A stretch of DNA of 64,000 nucleotides from Spirosoma pollinicola. GTDB lineage: Bacteria; Bacteroidota; Bacteroidia; Cytophagales; Spirosomataceae. The position numbers and the translations under genes are program-made. Shown piece by piece: positions 31,903-40,040 of the stretch. Under the pieces are notes generated by a model, which was given only the letters and a program-made list of their open reading frames with translations, made no database searches and had not been told where the DNA came from. Numbering within the stretch: position 1 is the first letter of the stretch; the number at the start of each line of letters is the position of its first letter. The DNA is taken from contig NZ_CP025096.1 in NCBI RefSeq assembly GCF_002831565.1, positions 5,000,609 through 5,064,608 of the forward strand, read 5' to 3'.

Positions 31903-32301
31903 ATGCTCATCGGCATCATTGCCCAGGAATCGGGCTTTTCCCGCGACACGATCCGGTATTACGAAAAAATCGGTTTGCTACGCCTGCCCAAACGAGCCCG
32001 TCGGGAAAACAACTACAAGGAATATTCACCGGCCATTTTATCGCGGCTTCGGGCGATCAAAGAATTAAAGAACATCGGCTACACGCTGAGGGAAATTCAG
32101 CAGGTCATTACGTCATATGAAACTGGCGGGCTGGACTGCATTGCAGGCAAAGACCAGGTATTAGAAAAAGTTCGACTGATTGACGCGCAAATGGCCCAAT
32201 TGCAGCGTATCAAACAACAGTTACTAGAAGCGGTCGCTGAATGCCCCGATCAATGCAAAATTACGGCGATTCTGGACGGCACACTAGCTTCACCAAAATG
32301 A
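31903..32301 (+). CDS. MerR-family metal-responsive regulator
   Basis: A 132-residue protein. The N-terminal winged helix is classical (IAQESGFSRDTIRYYEKIGLL, residues 6-26), followed by a coiled-coil dimerisation helix (about 84-112) and a C-terminal metal site. Cysteines lie at 79, 114 and 118 (GGLDC, AECPDQCK). Mercury MerR uses Cys82, Cys117 and Cys126, and CueR two cysteines 8 apart, so a soft metal (Hg, Cu, Pb or Cd) is likely but cannot be named. Divergent from the CC-motif gene, 65 bp apart, with a textbook MerR promoter between. Confidence 0.9.
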   Translation: MLIGIIAQESGFSRDTIRYYEKIGLLRLPKRARRENNYKEYSPAILSRLRAIKELKNIGYTLREIQQVITSYETGGLDCIAGKDQVLEKVRLIDAQMAQLQRIKQQLLEAVAECPDQCKITAILDGTLASPK

Positions 32302-32612
32302 CATAGTTATCTTAAATAGATGCCCCTTAACATGTTAACTAGAAGGCTGTAACGGTCATTCCTGTTTTGTAACCCTTGTTTGCTGCATTCTCATGAAAAC
32401 GCTGGTATTACATTAATGAAATATCCATAGATTGAATCCACAGATTACGAGTAAAGGACCGCGAATAACAGCTACATGGTTGGCATAACCTTTGATTATA
32501 CAATAAAAATAAGGGGCCTGCATACCGTATAATTGATGCTACTTTTTTGAAATATCAATATGTCGAGCCACCTCGTTATCAGTATCAACTGATATCTTTC
32601 TGCCTTGCTTCC
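32302..32612. other. intergenic stretch with nothing recognised
   Basis: 311 bp, AT-rich, between merR and the barrel-like gene at 32613. No 75-nt repeat or clear terminator was seen; a GATTATACAATA string near 32495 is a weak relative of the exported-gene motif. Confidence 0.5.
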
Positions 32613-33143
32613 ATGAAATCTATCTTGATCCTTCTCTCCCTTTTTGGCTGGGCAGCTTCGACAAACGCCCAAGCCGTACGACTTGTTCAGTACTCAGGAA
32701 CGACTTGGAAGGAGAGTAAACAAAACGCCGTCTATCTTGAACTTGCCGGAGGCCCTTCGTTGTACTCACTCAACTATCAGCGCATTGCTACTTCTAACGC
32801 TCGGCTTGCCTTTACTTACCGGCTGGGCAGCTCCTACATTCCTCGATTCACTACAGCTACCTTTTATTTAGGTGGCGTACTAGGTAGCCCTAGAAGATCA
32901 GTTGAATTCTTAGCGGGAGTCGGTTATCTGGGCGTAAAGTATCCAAGTCCAGAGCGGGTAAATTTTGCTCAAGAGCAGCATGACAATCTGTATCTAACTC
33001 CTCAGATAGGCTACCGTAGCCAGAACCCGAGAAATGGATTTTTATTACGAGCGACCTTAACTCCTCATTTATTCTTTGGGGAAGGTCTGAAGAAATTACG
33101 GCATACACCCGGTTTTGGCGTCAGTGTAGGAAAAGTATTCTAA
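32613..33143 (+). CDS. secreted beta-rich (outer-membrane barrel-like) protein
   Basis: A 176-residue protein with a signal peptide (about 1-20, ending TNAQ). Strand-like segments (VYLELAGGPSLYSLNYQRI, RLAFTYRLGSSYIP, EFLAGVGYLGV, NGFLLRATLTPHLFF, FGVSVGKVF) suggest a small outer-membrane barrel, ending in Phe. The ATG at 32613 gives the signal; the longer in-frame extension does not look like protein sequence. Role unknown. Confidence 0.62.
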   Translation: MKSILILLSLFGWAASTNAQAVRLVQYSGTTWKESKQNAVYLELAGGPSLYSLNYQRIATSNARLAFTYRLGSSYIPRFTTATFYLGGVLGSPRRSVEFLAGVGYLGVKYPSPERVNFAQEQHDNLYLTPQIGYRSQNPRNGFLLRATLTPHLFFGEGLKKLRHTPGFGVSVGKVF

Positions 33144-33172
33144 AGAGATTATGCCTCCTACTTAATATATAA

Positions 33173-33185
33173 CCACTTATACATC
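33173..33185 (+). promoter_or_regulatory. CCACTTATACATC motif
   Basis: About 45 nt upstream of the lipoprotein gene at 33230, same orientation. Confidence 0.45.
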
Positions 33186-33229
33186 GAAAATACGAGCCTT
33201 GCACGTTTTGAGTAAAAAGAACTCCTCGT

Positions 33230-33718
33230 ATGAAAACAGCTCTACTTTCAATAGCAATCATCTCTGGTATAGCTGCTTGTCGACAAGAGTTCCATCCACT
33301 TTCACCACCAAATTCAACGTCAACTCCTACGGTTTCGGCAACTATTACTCAACCTGCCTCCCCTAGTTCTGGTTGTCCCAATAAAACCTTTACACAGAAT
33401 CTGCTTGGTTGGTGGACATACTCATCAAATCGGTTAGTTAATCCCAATGGAGGCAGCACAAAGTATTCAGGACGAATTATGTTTAAGGCAGATATGAGCT
33501 TTAAAGACCCAGATACGTTGTTTGGTTATAGATTACAGAATGAGCCTGTTTTGGCTAGATTATACGAAGTGCAAGGAGATAGTTTACTCGTTTATATCAG
33601 TGACAAACTCGAACGGCAACAAGGAGTTATTTTAGTACTTCAAACTGCAAATTGTAACGAATTAAGGTTTGTTGGTACAGGAAAGGGAAATGATGTTAAA
33701 ATCGAATTGACGCGGTAG
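33230..33718 (+). CDS. lipoprotein of unknown function
   Basis: A 162-residue protein with a lipoprotein signal (GIAAC, Cys17), a Pro/Ser/Thr-rich linker to about residue 45, then a beta-rich domain beginning LLGWWTYSSNRLVNPNGG and ending LRFVGTGKGNDVKIELTR. A lipocalin-like fold is possible. Single-gene unit. Confidence 0.62.
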   Translation: MKTALLSIAIISGIAACRQEFHPLSPPNSTSTPTVSATITQPASPSSGCPNKTFTQNLLGWWTYSSNRLVNPNGGSTKYSGRIMFKADMSFKDPDTLFGYRLQNEPVLARLYEVQGDSLLVYISDKLERQQGVILVLQTANCNELRFVGTGKGNDVKIELTR

Positions 33719-33965
33719 TTTACAATGTAACTCATGAGACTTTTTCGCTTGATAAGATAAAACTATATTGACTTATTTTGGGATAAACCAATGATAAGCA
33801 ATAAAATGTAGATAGCTATGGCGAACCAGTCCCCTGGGTAGTCGTGATCACTCCAACGGCCCGGCGCAATGGTGGACCGCATTTTTTCAGAATGGCACGT
33901 GCCGTACTTTTTTTAGCGCACCTTAATTGGTAATTCTTTAGGCAGAACTGAAGGTTTTGAGTTAT

Positions 33966-36215
33966 ATGAAGTACTTCTATGCATTTTGTTTGCTGATTGG
34001 TTCTTTAGTTTCTTACGCGCAGTCAGGAGGAACAATTAAGTTTGAGTATGATCAAACTCCTACGGTGAGCCTGAATGGAGTTGCTTTAGCCAATCCCTGG
34101 GTAGGGGGACTCAATGCGCTCCAGTACTCAACTATTCGCTTAAATACGGATGAACGTGACGATTTGGTTGTCTTTGATCGCACAACTCATAAAGTGAGTA
34201 CCTTTTTGGCTACTGATGACCCTTCGGGCAACGGTGTTCGTTGGCAGTATGCGCCTCAATACGAGACAGCATTTCCCGCTGATCTATACGGGTGGCTGCT
34301 ACTGGTTGATTACGATGGAGATGGCCGGAAAGATCTGTTCACCAGTGGAAACAGTAATGTTCGCGTACTCCATAATGAATCCCAGAACGGCCAGCTTTTT
34401 TTTAAGGTCGCGATTGACCCGCTGATGACGGTCGGCTTGAATGGCCCCCGCCCAATCCAATTGTACGTGAACACCATTGATCTACCCGCCATCACCGATT
34501 ATGACGATGACGGGGACATTGACATCATTACCTTCGATGCCGATGGAAACGTGTTGGCTTACCAAAAAAACATGAGCGTGGAACAAACTGGCCAGAAAGG
34601 GGGCTTACTCTTTAAGCGCACAGGTGACGTTTGCTGGGGGCATTTCCATAAAGAATTTTGCAATGACTTCACCTTTGGAATCCAGTGCGAGGACGGATCG
34701 GGTTCTGGTGGTCGTAAGCTGGCGAATCCGGCCAATGCCCGACCAATGCATACGGGCAACGCGCTGACCGTAGTTGATACAGACGGCGACGGTCATAAAG
34801 ATCTGCTGTTTGGCTTTGTCAGCTGCGAAAATATAGCTCGCCTGCGCAATGCCGGGCCTAATAGTGATAAAGCTAATTACGTTAGCTATGATAGTCTGTA
34901 TCCCCGAACAGATCCCATTTTATTTCCGGCTTTCCCCGCGACTTATTGGGAAGATGTGGACGGCGATGGCCAAAAAGATTTACTCGCCTCGCCCAATGTA
35001 ACGGCCAACGATGGGTACGTTTTTGATTTTCGCCAGTCGAGTTGGTTTTACAAGAATATGGGAACGACCCAGAAACCTCTTCTCCAGTTGGTGCAAAAAG
35101 ATTTCCTTCAGCGGGACATGTTGGATTTAGGGGAGCGATCGGCTCCGGCACTGGCCGATTTGGATGGTGATGGAGACCTGGATCTGCTGGTGGGGTATGC
35201 AGGCACGGGAACAGGCCGTCAATACCGGGCCGGTATCTGGCAATTTGACAACCAGGGCACCAGGCAGAAGCCCGCTTTTGTGCTGGTGAGTACAGACTAT
35301 CTGGGCATATCCCAATCCCTGACACTGACCAACATAGCTCCTTCGTTTGCCGATGTGGATGCCAACGGGAGTCTGGATCTGGTGCTAACTGGGGTGAGCA
35401 CGTCCACTACTGACATCCGGGTCTTCCTCAACAGTAGCCCGGTAGGAGCCCCCGCCCACTACAGCCTTTCACAAGCTATTCTCTGGCCCACTCCCGACCT
35501 GATGGCCCCCCAGGACTTACTTACGGTAACGGACGTCAATCAGGATCAACTACCCGACTTACTCATTAGCCGCTATCAGCTGGGAACCATTTTGTATTAC
35601 CAGAATGTAGGCACCCTGGCCAGGCCGGATTTCCAACTCTGGAATCAGTCCTTCGGCGGCCTTGAAGCCGATTACTTTACCACCGTGCGAACCCGTTCCC
35701 TAGTGGTGACGGATGTCAATCACGACCAGCGCAATGAGCTTATTCTGGCCGCTGATGATGGGACCGTCAAGGTTTATGAATTTCCTCTCCCACCTTATCA
35801 ATCACTTACTTTACTTGATTCCTTACCTGCCCTGGGCTATACCGGTGCGGGTTTAATTGCGACTGCGGCGGATCTAGACGGGGATGAGTTGCCCGACTTA
35901 CTACTGGGCAGTACTGGGGGCGGTCTACGCTACCTAAGGAACACGTCGCAAAAGCAACGTCCTGTCGGTCTAAACCCAGATACGCCCTGGGTTTATCCTT
36001 CACCCGCTGATGATTACTTATTGATCCGCTCCGTAGCCACAGGTCAAGTGGAATTGCTATCTCTACTGGGTCAAGTCATCCAGCCTGCCAGAACCGTTCA
36101 GGCGCATGAGATAACGTCACTAGATGTGAAGACTATCCCGGCTGGCCTCTATTTGGTCAGATTGACTACCGTTGACCAAAAGCAACTGATTCAGAAAGTA
36201 ATAATCAGTCGATAA
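33966..36215 (+). CDS. FG-GAP/VCBS repeat protein with type IX secretion sorting domain
   Basis: A 749-residue secreted protein (signal peptide ending SYAQS). It carries about nine FG-GAP/VCBS blades with calcium-binding loops such as DYDGDGRKDL, DYDDDGDIDI, DTDGDGHKDL, DVDGDGQKDL, DLDGDGDLDL and DLDGDELPDL, which predict an integrin-like beta-propeller. The last 70 residues (VATGQVELLSLLGQVI and IPAGLYLVRLT to the final KVIISR) form a type A T9SS sorting domain, so it is exported to the cell surface through type IX secretion. Probable adhesin or carbohydrate-binding surface protein. The ATG at 33966 is used, three codons after a TTG. Confidence 0.85.
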   Translation: MKYFYAFCLLIGSLVSYAQSGGTIKFEYDQTPTVSLNGVALANPWVGGLNALQYSTIRLNTDERDDLVVFDRTTHKVSTFLATDDPSGNGVRWQYAPQYETAFPADLYGWLLLVDYDGDGRKDLFTSGNSNVRVLHNESQNGQLFFKVAIDPLMTVGLNGPRPIQLYVNTIDLPAITDYDDDGDIDIITFDADGNVLAYQKNMSVEQTGQKGGLLFKRTGDVCWGHFHKEFCNDFTFGIQCEDGSGSGGRKLANPANARPMHTGNALTVVDTDGDGHKDLLFGFVSCENIARLRNAGPNSDKANYVSYDSLYPRTDPILFPAFPATYWEDVDGDGQKDLLASPNVTANDGYVFDFRQSSWFYKNMGTTQKPLLQLVQKDFLQRDMLDLGERSAPALADLDGDGDLDLLVGYAGTGTGRQYRAGIWQFDNQGTRQKPAFVLVSTDYLGISQSLTLTNIAPSFADVDANGSLDLVLTGVSTSTTDIRVFLNSSPVGAPAHYSLSQAILWPTPDLMAPQDLLTVTDVNQDQLPDLLISRYQLGTILYYQNVGTLARPDFQLWNQSFGGLEADYFTTVRTRSLVVTDVNHDQRNELILAADDGTVKVYEFPLPPYQSLTLLDSLPALGYTGAGLIATAADLDGDELPDLLLGSTGGGLRYLRNTSQKQRPVGLNPDTPWVYPSPADDYLLIRSVATGQVELLSLLGQVIQPARTVQAHEITSLDVKTIPAGLYLVRLTTVDQKQLIQKVIISR

Positions 36216-36436
36216 GAATTAAAAACTTCATCGGCCCTGGCCCAACATACTCCTTTATGGCAGCACTGCATTTAGTGGATTTAAATAACAGGTGTTATTT
36301 AGAGATTTTGAATAAATAGTAATACCTCTCAGTAACTATACGAAGTTAATCATATTCGTTTTTTCACCCTGTCGTTTTATGGAGTGGACTTTACCATACA
36401 AATGATGAATAACGATCATGTCACTCAATTCCGCCT

Positions 36437-37096
36437 ATGAAACTGTTGATCTTTTTAATTTTAATCGCGAGTTTGTGTTATACGTCTGCGGCAAATGCCC
36501 AAAATAAATACTGGTCGCTGGGACCCGCTTTATCGTTGGATCAGTATAAGGTTAATCTTCCAAGTGGAACAGATGGAGCAGTAATAAAAAATCCAGTGGC
36601 CCTAAGCTATGGGATCGACCTTTCATACCTATGTAAACAATTGCTATTTGACGTTAAAGTCCTGACGTCAAATAGAGAGTATCGATACAGTCAGACTTAT
36701 CCCATTACCAGCAGTCCCGATATTTCAACGTATGCAACCATTAAAGGTCAATATCTAATAATTCCGGTTACCGTTTCTTATCGTTTAATCTCTGGTAATC
36801 GTTTCACTATGTTCGCCGGTGTGGGCGCGATAGATGAATGGGTGCCAAATGGTTTTAAAAGTTATAAGGCAAATAAAGATGGAATGATTTTGTCCAATCC
36901 AGGTTTAAAGGCAGATGCTGAGAAGACGTTTCGTGTAGGGGGCAACGCTCAGGCCGTTTTTCGATATAACTTATCAACTAAAATTCTACTTTCACTGGAA
37001 CCGTCTTATCATCTGTTTTCTAGAATAGGTGTTCCGGCAGGTTATACCAACCAACACGCGTTTAGCGGCCTTCTAAGTATGGGGTATAAACTATAA
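36437..37096 (+). CDS. outer-membrane beta-barrel protein
   Basis: A 219-residue protein with a signal peptide (1-21, ending ANAQ). The barrel pattern (WSLGPALSLDQYKVN, GIDLSYLCKQLLFDVKVL, YLIIPVTVSYRLISG, FTMFAGVGAID, LLSLEPSYHLF, FSGLLSMGYKL) matches the PorT-like group, more distant from the two barrels at 25938 and 61987. Single gene upstream of an inserted 130-bp inverted-repeat element. Confidence 0.75.
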   Translation: MKLLIFLILIASLCYTSAANAQNKYWSLGPALSLDQYKVNLPSGTDGAVIKNPVALSYGIDLSYLCKQLLFDVKVLTSNREYRYSQTYPITSSPDISTYATIKGQYLIIPVTVSYRLISGNRFTMFAGVGAIDEWVPNGFKSYKANKDGMILSNPGLKADAEKTFRVGGNAQAVFRYNLSTKILLSLEPSYHLFSRIGVPAGYTNQHAFSGLLSMGYKL

Positions 37097-37148
37097 ATAA
37101 AACGTTTTTGCCAGTTAGATAAGATACCCCTTTCGTACTATAACTGAT

Positions 37149-37278
37149 GTGGCTGTTGCAAATGTCGATGTTTGACTGGCTGAATCGATAGGAGGTCCGA
37201 AAATAGAGTACTATTTGCTTCGAAAGTAGGCTTTGAAAAGGGACAGTTAGTCCGTTGGCGTACTTTTGCAACAGCCAC
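37149..37278. mobile_element. 130-bp MITE-like element with GTGGCTGTTGCAAA terminal repeats
   Basis: The left end GTGGCTGTTGCAAA (37149-37162) is the exact reverse complement of the right end (37265-37278). The interior codes for nothing plausible. Single ends or near-ends recur at about 61731 (GGTGGCTGTTGCAAAAGTA), 45565 (GTGGCTGCGGTTGCAAGAGTC) and 24446 (GTGGCGGTTGCAAAAGTC). The ends recall the GGnnnTGTTGCAAA ends of IS6-type elements; the family assignment is tentative. Confidence 0.65.
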
Positions 37279-37369
37279 TAAAGTTATGTTATTAAAATAA
37301 ACGAAGAAAAGCAGGGCGTCATTTAGCCTTGAACATCTATAATTCTTAATAAAATATGATTGATTAGCG

Positions 37370-37747
37370 CTAATAAATTTTATCAATTGACAGGTAATTA
37401 GCCCATTCTGTTTTAAACGTGTTTTTAATGATCTTGGCTGTTCCTGTTGTGTCATAAAGCTGAGCAAAACTGCCATCGAATTTAATCATCTTGCCGGGTA
37501 CTTTATAGCTATCAGGCAAGTTGCAGAATACACTAACTTCTCGAGTTGCCATAGGATCAATTATTGAACTATCGGTAATAATGTAATAACTATCAATGGC
37601 CTTTGAGTAAGCAACAGGGGCGCTTATAGCCAAATAGCGTTTTGATATTATCTTACCACAGGCATAAGCTGTATTATCTGGAGTAGGCGTATTTTGACGA
37701 CAACTAAGCAGACTCAACAGAAAGCAAAGTGAAGTTATTTTAACCAT
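37370..37747 (-). CDS. small lipoprotein of unknown function
   Basis: A 125-residue protein with a lipoprotein signal (LLSC, Cys16) and a short linker. The mature domain (YACGKIISKRYLAISAPV, REVSVFCNLPDSYKVPGKM, AKIIKNT) is beta-rich with two cysteines. No family recognised. A CCATTTATACAACA motif lies 40 nt upstream of its start. Confidence 0.6.
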   Translation of the reverse strand: MVKITSLCFLLSLLSCRQNTPTPDNTAYACGKIISKRYLAISAPVAYSKAIDSYYIITDSSIIDPMATREVSVFCNLPDSYKVPGKMIKFDGSFAQLYDTTGTAKIIKNTFKTEWANYLSIDKIY

Positions 37748-37786
37748 ATAAGGTAGAGTTTACTCCGTAACGTCACGAGGCTGCTT

Positions 37787-37800
37787 TGTTGTATAAATGG
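37787..37800 (-). promoter_or_regulatory. CCATTTATACAACA motif
   Basis: On the minus strand, 40 nt before the lipoprotein gene ending at 37370. Confidence 0.45.
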
Positions 37801-37812
37801 TATTTGTTTGTT

Positions 37813-38361
37813 CTAACGGACAGACGTTAATCGTTTAAAAACATAATACGGACCAGCCGACGTGTAAGCGTATAGTTCTAAGTAGTCTTCACAAACGCGA
37901 AGACCGTTGGGATAGAAAACTTGTTGCTGACTTAATTCTTCTTCACCCTTGCTTGGCCGGGAAGCCCTAAGGTGAAAGTAGGCTCTTCCCGCTTCACTGA
38001 TCACACATCGTAGATTGTTAAAATTAATACCCGAAGCCAATTGAAAGTCAATTAACTGCTTTCCTTTTTCATACACCACAGACTTTCCTTGTCCATCAAC
38101 GCTCAGTGTGATGGAGTCTTCTGGCGTAGGCATCACCTTGTACGTCTTATTGCCAATATCAATCAGTTGCCACTGACCAACTAAAAGCCTGTTAACCGAA
38201 TCTAAAACGACTTGGCGACGAGTGGAGTCCGTAGGATGCATGTAGCTTAATCGCTTGGCGTGTGGGCAGTACTCTCTGTCCGTTTGGTTAGCAGATAGTG
38301 ACGGAGCCATTGTCTGCGTTGAGCCTAGTATCAATAAGATTAACGGAAGCTTGGTATTCAT
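37813..38361 (-). CDS. secreted lipocalin-like protein, paralogue of the pseudogene at 44294
   Basis: A 182-residue exported protein (signal peptide about 1-24). After a spacer it shows VLDSVNRLLVGQWQLIDIG, SVVYEKGKQLIDFQLASG, LRCVISEAGRAYFHLR and VCEDYLELYAYTSAGPYYVFKRL, a lipocalin-like pattern. The same order and spacing of motifs occurs in the stop-interrupted gene at 44294-44794, so they are paralogues. Ligand unknown. Confidence 0.65.
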   Translation of the reverse strand: MNTKLPLILLILGSTQTMAPSLSANQTDREYCPHAKRLSYMHPTDSTRRQVVLDSVNRLLVGQWQLIDIGNKTYKVMPTPEDSITLSVDGQGKSVVYEKGKQLIDFQLASGINFNNLRCVISEAGRAYFHLRASRPSKGEEELSQQQVFYPNGLRVCEDYLELYAYTSAGPYYVFKRLTSVR

Positions 38362-38664
38362 TTTCTATCAGATATTTACAGAGCAATAACTCATGATAGG
38401 GTGATACTATTATACTCTAGATTTTTTGTTCTATAATTAACCGTTATGTAAACCTAATTCTTGCTGGCCACCCTTCTAAAGGCATAGGCGTACCCTCTTC
38501 CATTAGACAGACCTAGCTTCTGATCACATAAACCCATGCGTGCCCACGTGTTAGGTTTAAGGGGCAATGGTAACACTTTTTTTACTTAATATGATAAATG
38601 TAATAAGTAGTTTTACCATATTTGTATTAAGTACATATCCGCTGACCTGTTCCCTAACTTTTTG
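38362..38664. other. intergenic stretch with nothing recognised
   Basis: 303 bp between divergent genes, very AT-rich towards 38600. No repeat, terminator or clear promoter consensus was found. Confidence 0.4.
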
Positions 38665-39015
38665 ATGAGCCTACCCCTTACAACACCTCACCCTGGCTTC
38701 TACCAGTACACGTACCCAACCTTTGTCGATGCCCCTCAGCCTATCTGCGTTCACTTCCTGACGCCGGATGGCCAACAGGCCTTTGTTAGCTATCCCAGCG
38801 ACCGATCGTGTAAAGTCGCCCAATTGATTCCGGTAAGCTGGTTTCAATCCGTGACGCTGTCTCCCCAGAACGGGCAGCCCCAATTGATGCCCTTCCTGGA
38901 CAGGCTATTTACCAAAGAAGCGGATAGGCATGCTATCACCCGTAGGCCAGGCCCCTGGGTGCCCAATAACCTGAAGGGGTGTAACTTGAGCCAGCATGAC
39001 TATATGGCTGGTTAG
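38665..39015 (+). CDS. hypothetical protein
   Basis: A 116-residue ORF starting MSLPLTTPHPGFYQYTYP, without signal or membrane segment; proline-rich, with a beta-like middle (ICVHFLTPDGQQAFVSYPSD). No family recognised. Codon choice and length are compatible with a real gene. ATG at 38665, with a TTG one codon before. Confidence 0.5.
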   Translation: MSLPLTTPHPGFYQYTYPTFVDAPQPICVHFLTPDGQQAFVSYPSDRSCKVAQLIPVSWFQSVTLSPQNGQPQLMPFLDRLFTKEADRHAITRRPGPWVPNNLKGCNLSQHDYMAG

Positions 39016-39158
39016 CCACATCAGCTACCAAGGCACGTGATAAGCAAAACGGGGCAACCATCGCCCGTAAACACTCCGTTTTATAGCCACTTGTGGGGAA
39101 AGTACCCCTAAAAAGAGATTGTAAGTTAACCAATTTATGAATAGATGTCTTGGTCATT

Positions 39159-39434
39159 ATGGTTTGCATCCGACAAATCGGGTTTGAAGGCGACTGTCCT
39201 TCCATCGTCAAGATTATCAATCAAATAAGTCAGCTGAGCGGCATTGAGCCTATTTATTCAGCCGATAGATGGCTTTTAATTAATTCGCAAAACCAAGAAG
39301 ATGTCCTTAATCTTTATCAGGAAGATGACCAGACGATTACCCTCACATACGACGGTAAAATGACTGATTTGGTCAGAGCAACGTGCCAAACGTTGCTTCA
39401 AATGGGTGGTTATTATACAGACGAGGATAGCTAA
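39159..39434 (+). CDS. hypothetical protein
   Basis: A 91-residue acidic cytoplasmic-type protein (MVCIRQIGFEGDCPSIVKII...). It has the helix-strand alternation of a small alpha/beta fold (VKIINQISQLSG, WLLINSQNQEDV, TITLTYDGKMTDLV). No family recognised. The ATG at 39159 is preferred over an upstream TTG. Confidence 0.5.
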   Translation: MVCIRQIGFEGDCPSIVKIINQISQLSGIEPIYSADRWLLINSQNQEDVLNLYQEDDQTITLTYDGKMTDLVRATCQTLLQMGGYYTDEDS

Positions 39435-39622
39435 TAATGGCCTTCATAAACCTGGTTGTCCTTATACGACAGAGCTACTTCCAACCCTTTTCCTGCCTAA
39501 AGTGTCCTGGTCAAAACGCGCCTCTATTGACGCGCGAAACCTGGTCTAGCTACTCTGCTTTTTGTTTGGTAGTTGTGTCTACCGTATGTGACTGATTGGG
39601 TTTGACAGATAGTAAAAAGTTA

Positions 39623-39700
39623 GTGAATCGTAAAAGGCTCCTGTGTGAGACGCCTAATACAACGTGCATTTGCTCCTTATTTCAGGCGTTTTAGAAGGCC
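39623..39700 (+). repeat. 75-nt intergenic repeat, diverged copy with prefix
   Basis: GTAAAAGGCTCC, GTGTGAGACG, GTGCATTTGCTCCTTATTTC, GGCGTTTTAGAAGG. It is preceded by TTTGACAGATAGTAAAAAGT, the shared prefix. It sits in the 600-bp gap 39435-40040, together with the coding remnant at 39796-40029. Confidence 0.7.
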
Positions 39701-39795
39701 TGTCTGGATTAAATATCAACGACGCTCCGTAGCATATGGAGCGCAGCAAGGTAGACTTTGATACACAACTGAACGACTGTTAGAAGCTGGACTAG

Positions 39796-40029
39796 CGTTT
39801 CCGGTATCAGAAATACGATGAGCAGCGGCACGATCCAGGAAAGGGCTGTTCGGTCGCTAGAGTTAGGCGATACGCAGCAGGGGCCCAGCCCCAACGAACG
39901 GCCGATCTACAAGGGGCAAAAGAGCTATGGCTAGAGCAAGCCAAGATGAAAGGGCTAAGCCAACAACGAGAACTCACTAGTCAGCAAGAGCAAAAACGTA
40001 ATCCTGACGTAGGTGTAGGCATGGGATAA
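39796..40029 (+). pseudogene. possible C-terminal remnant of a Gln-rich protein
   Basis: A start-less open frame of 77 codons from just after a TAG (39793) to a TAA. It reads as a charged, Gln/Glu/Arg-rich tail (ADLQGAKELWLEQAKMKGL, QQRELTSQQEQKRNPD, ending VGVGMG). Such tails are common on relaxases and mobilisation proteins of Bacteroidota, but nothing diagnostic remains. It may be the stub of a lost mobile gene, or chance. Confidence 0.3.
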
Positions 40030-40040
40030 CACCCTAGCCT

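Noticed and set aside
37062..37476. Minus-strand ORFs across the 130-bp inverted-repeat element
   Set aside because: They arise from the element's non-coding ends and overlap the real lipoprotein gene in another frame.
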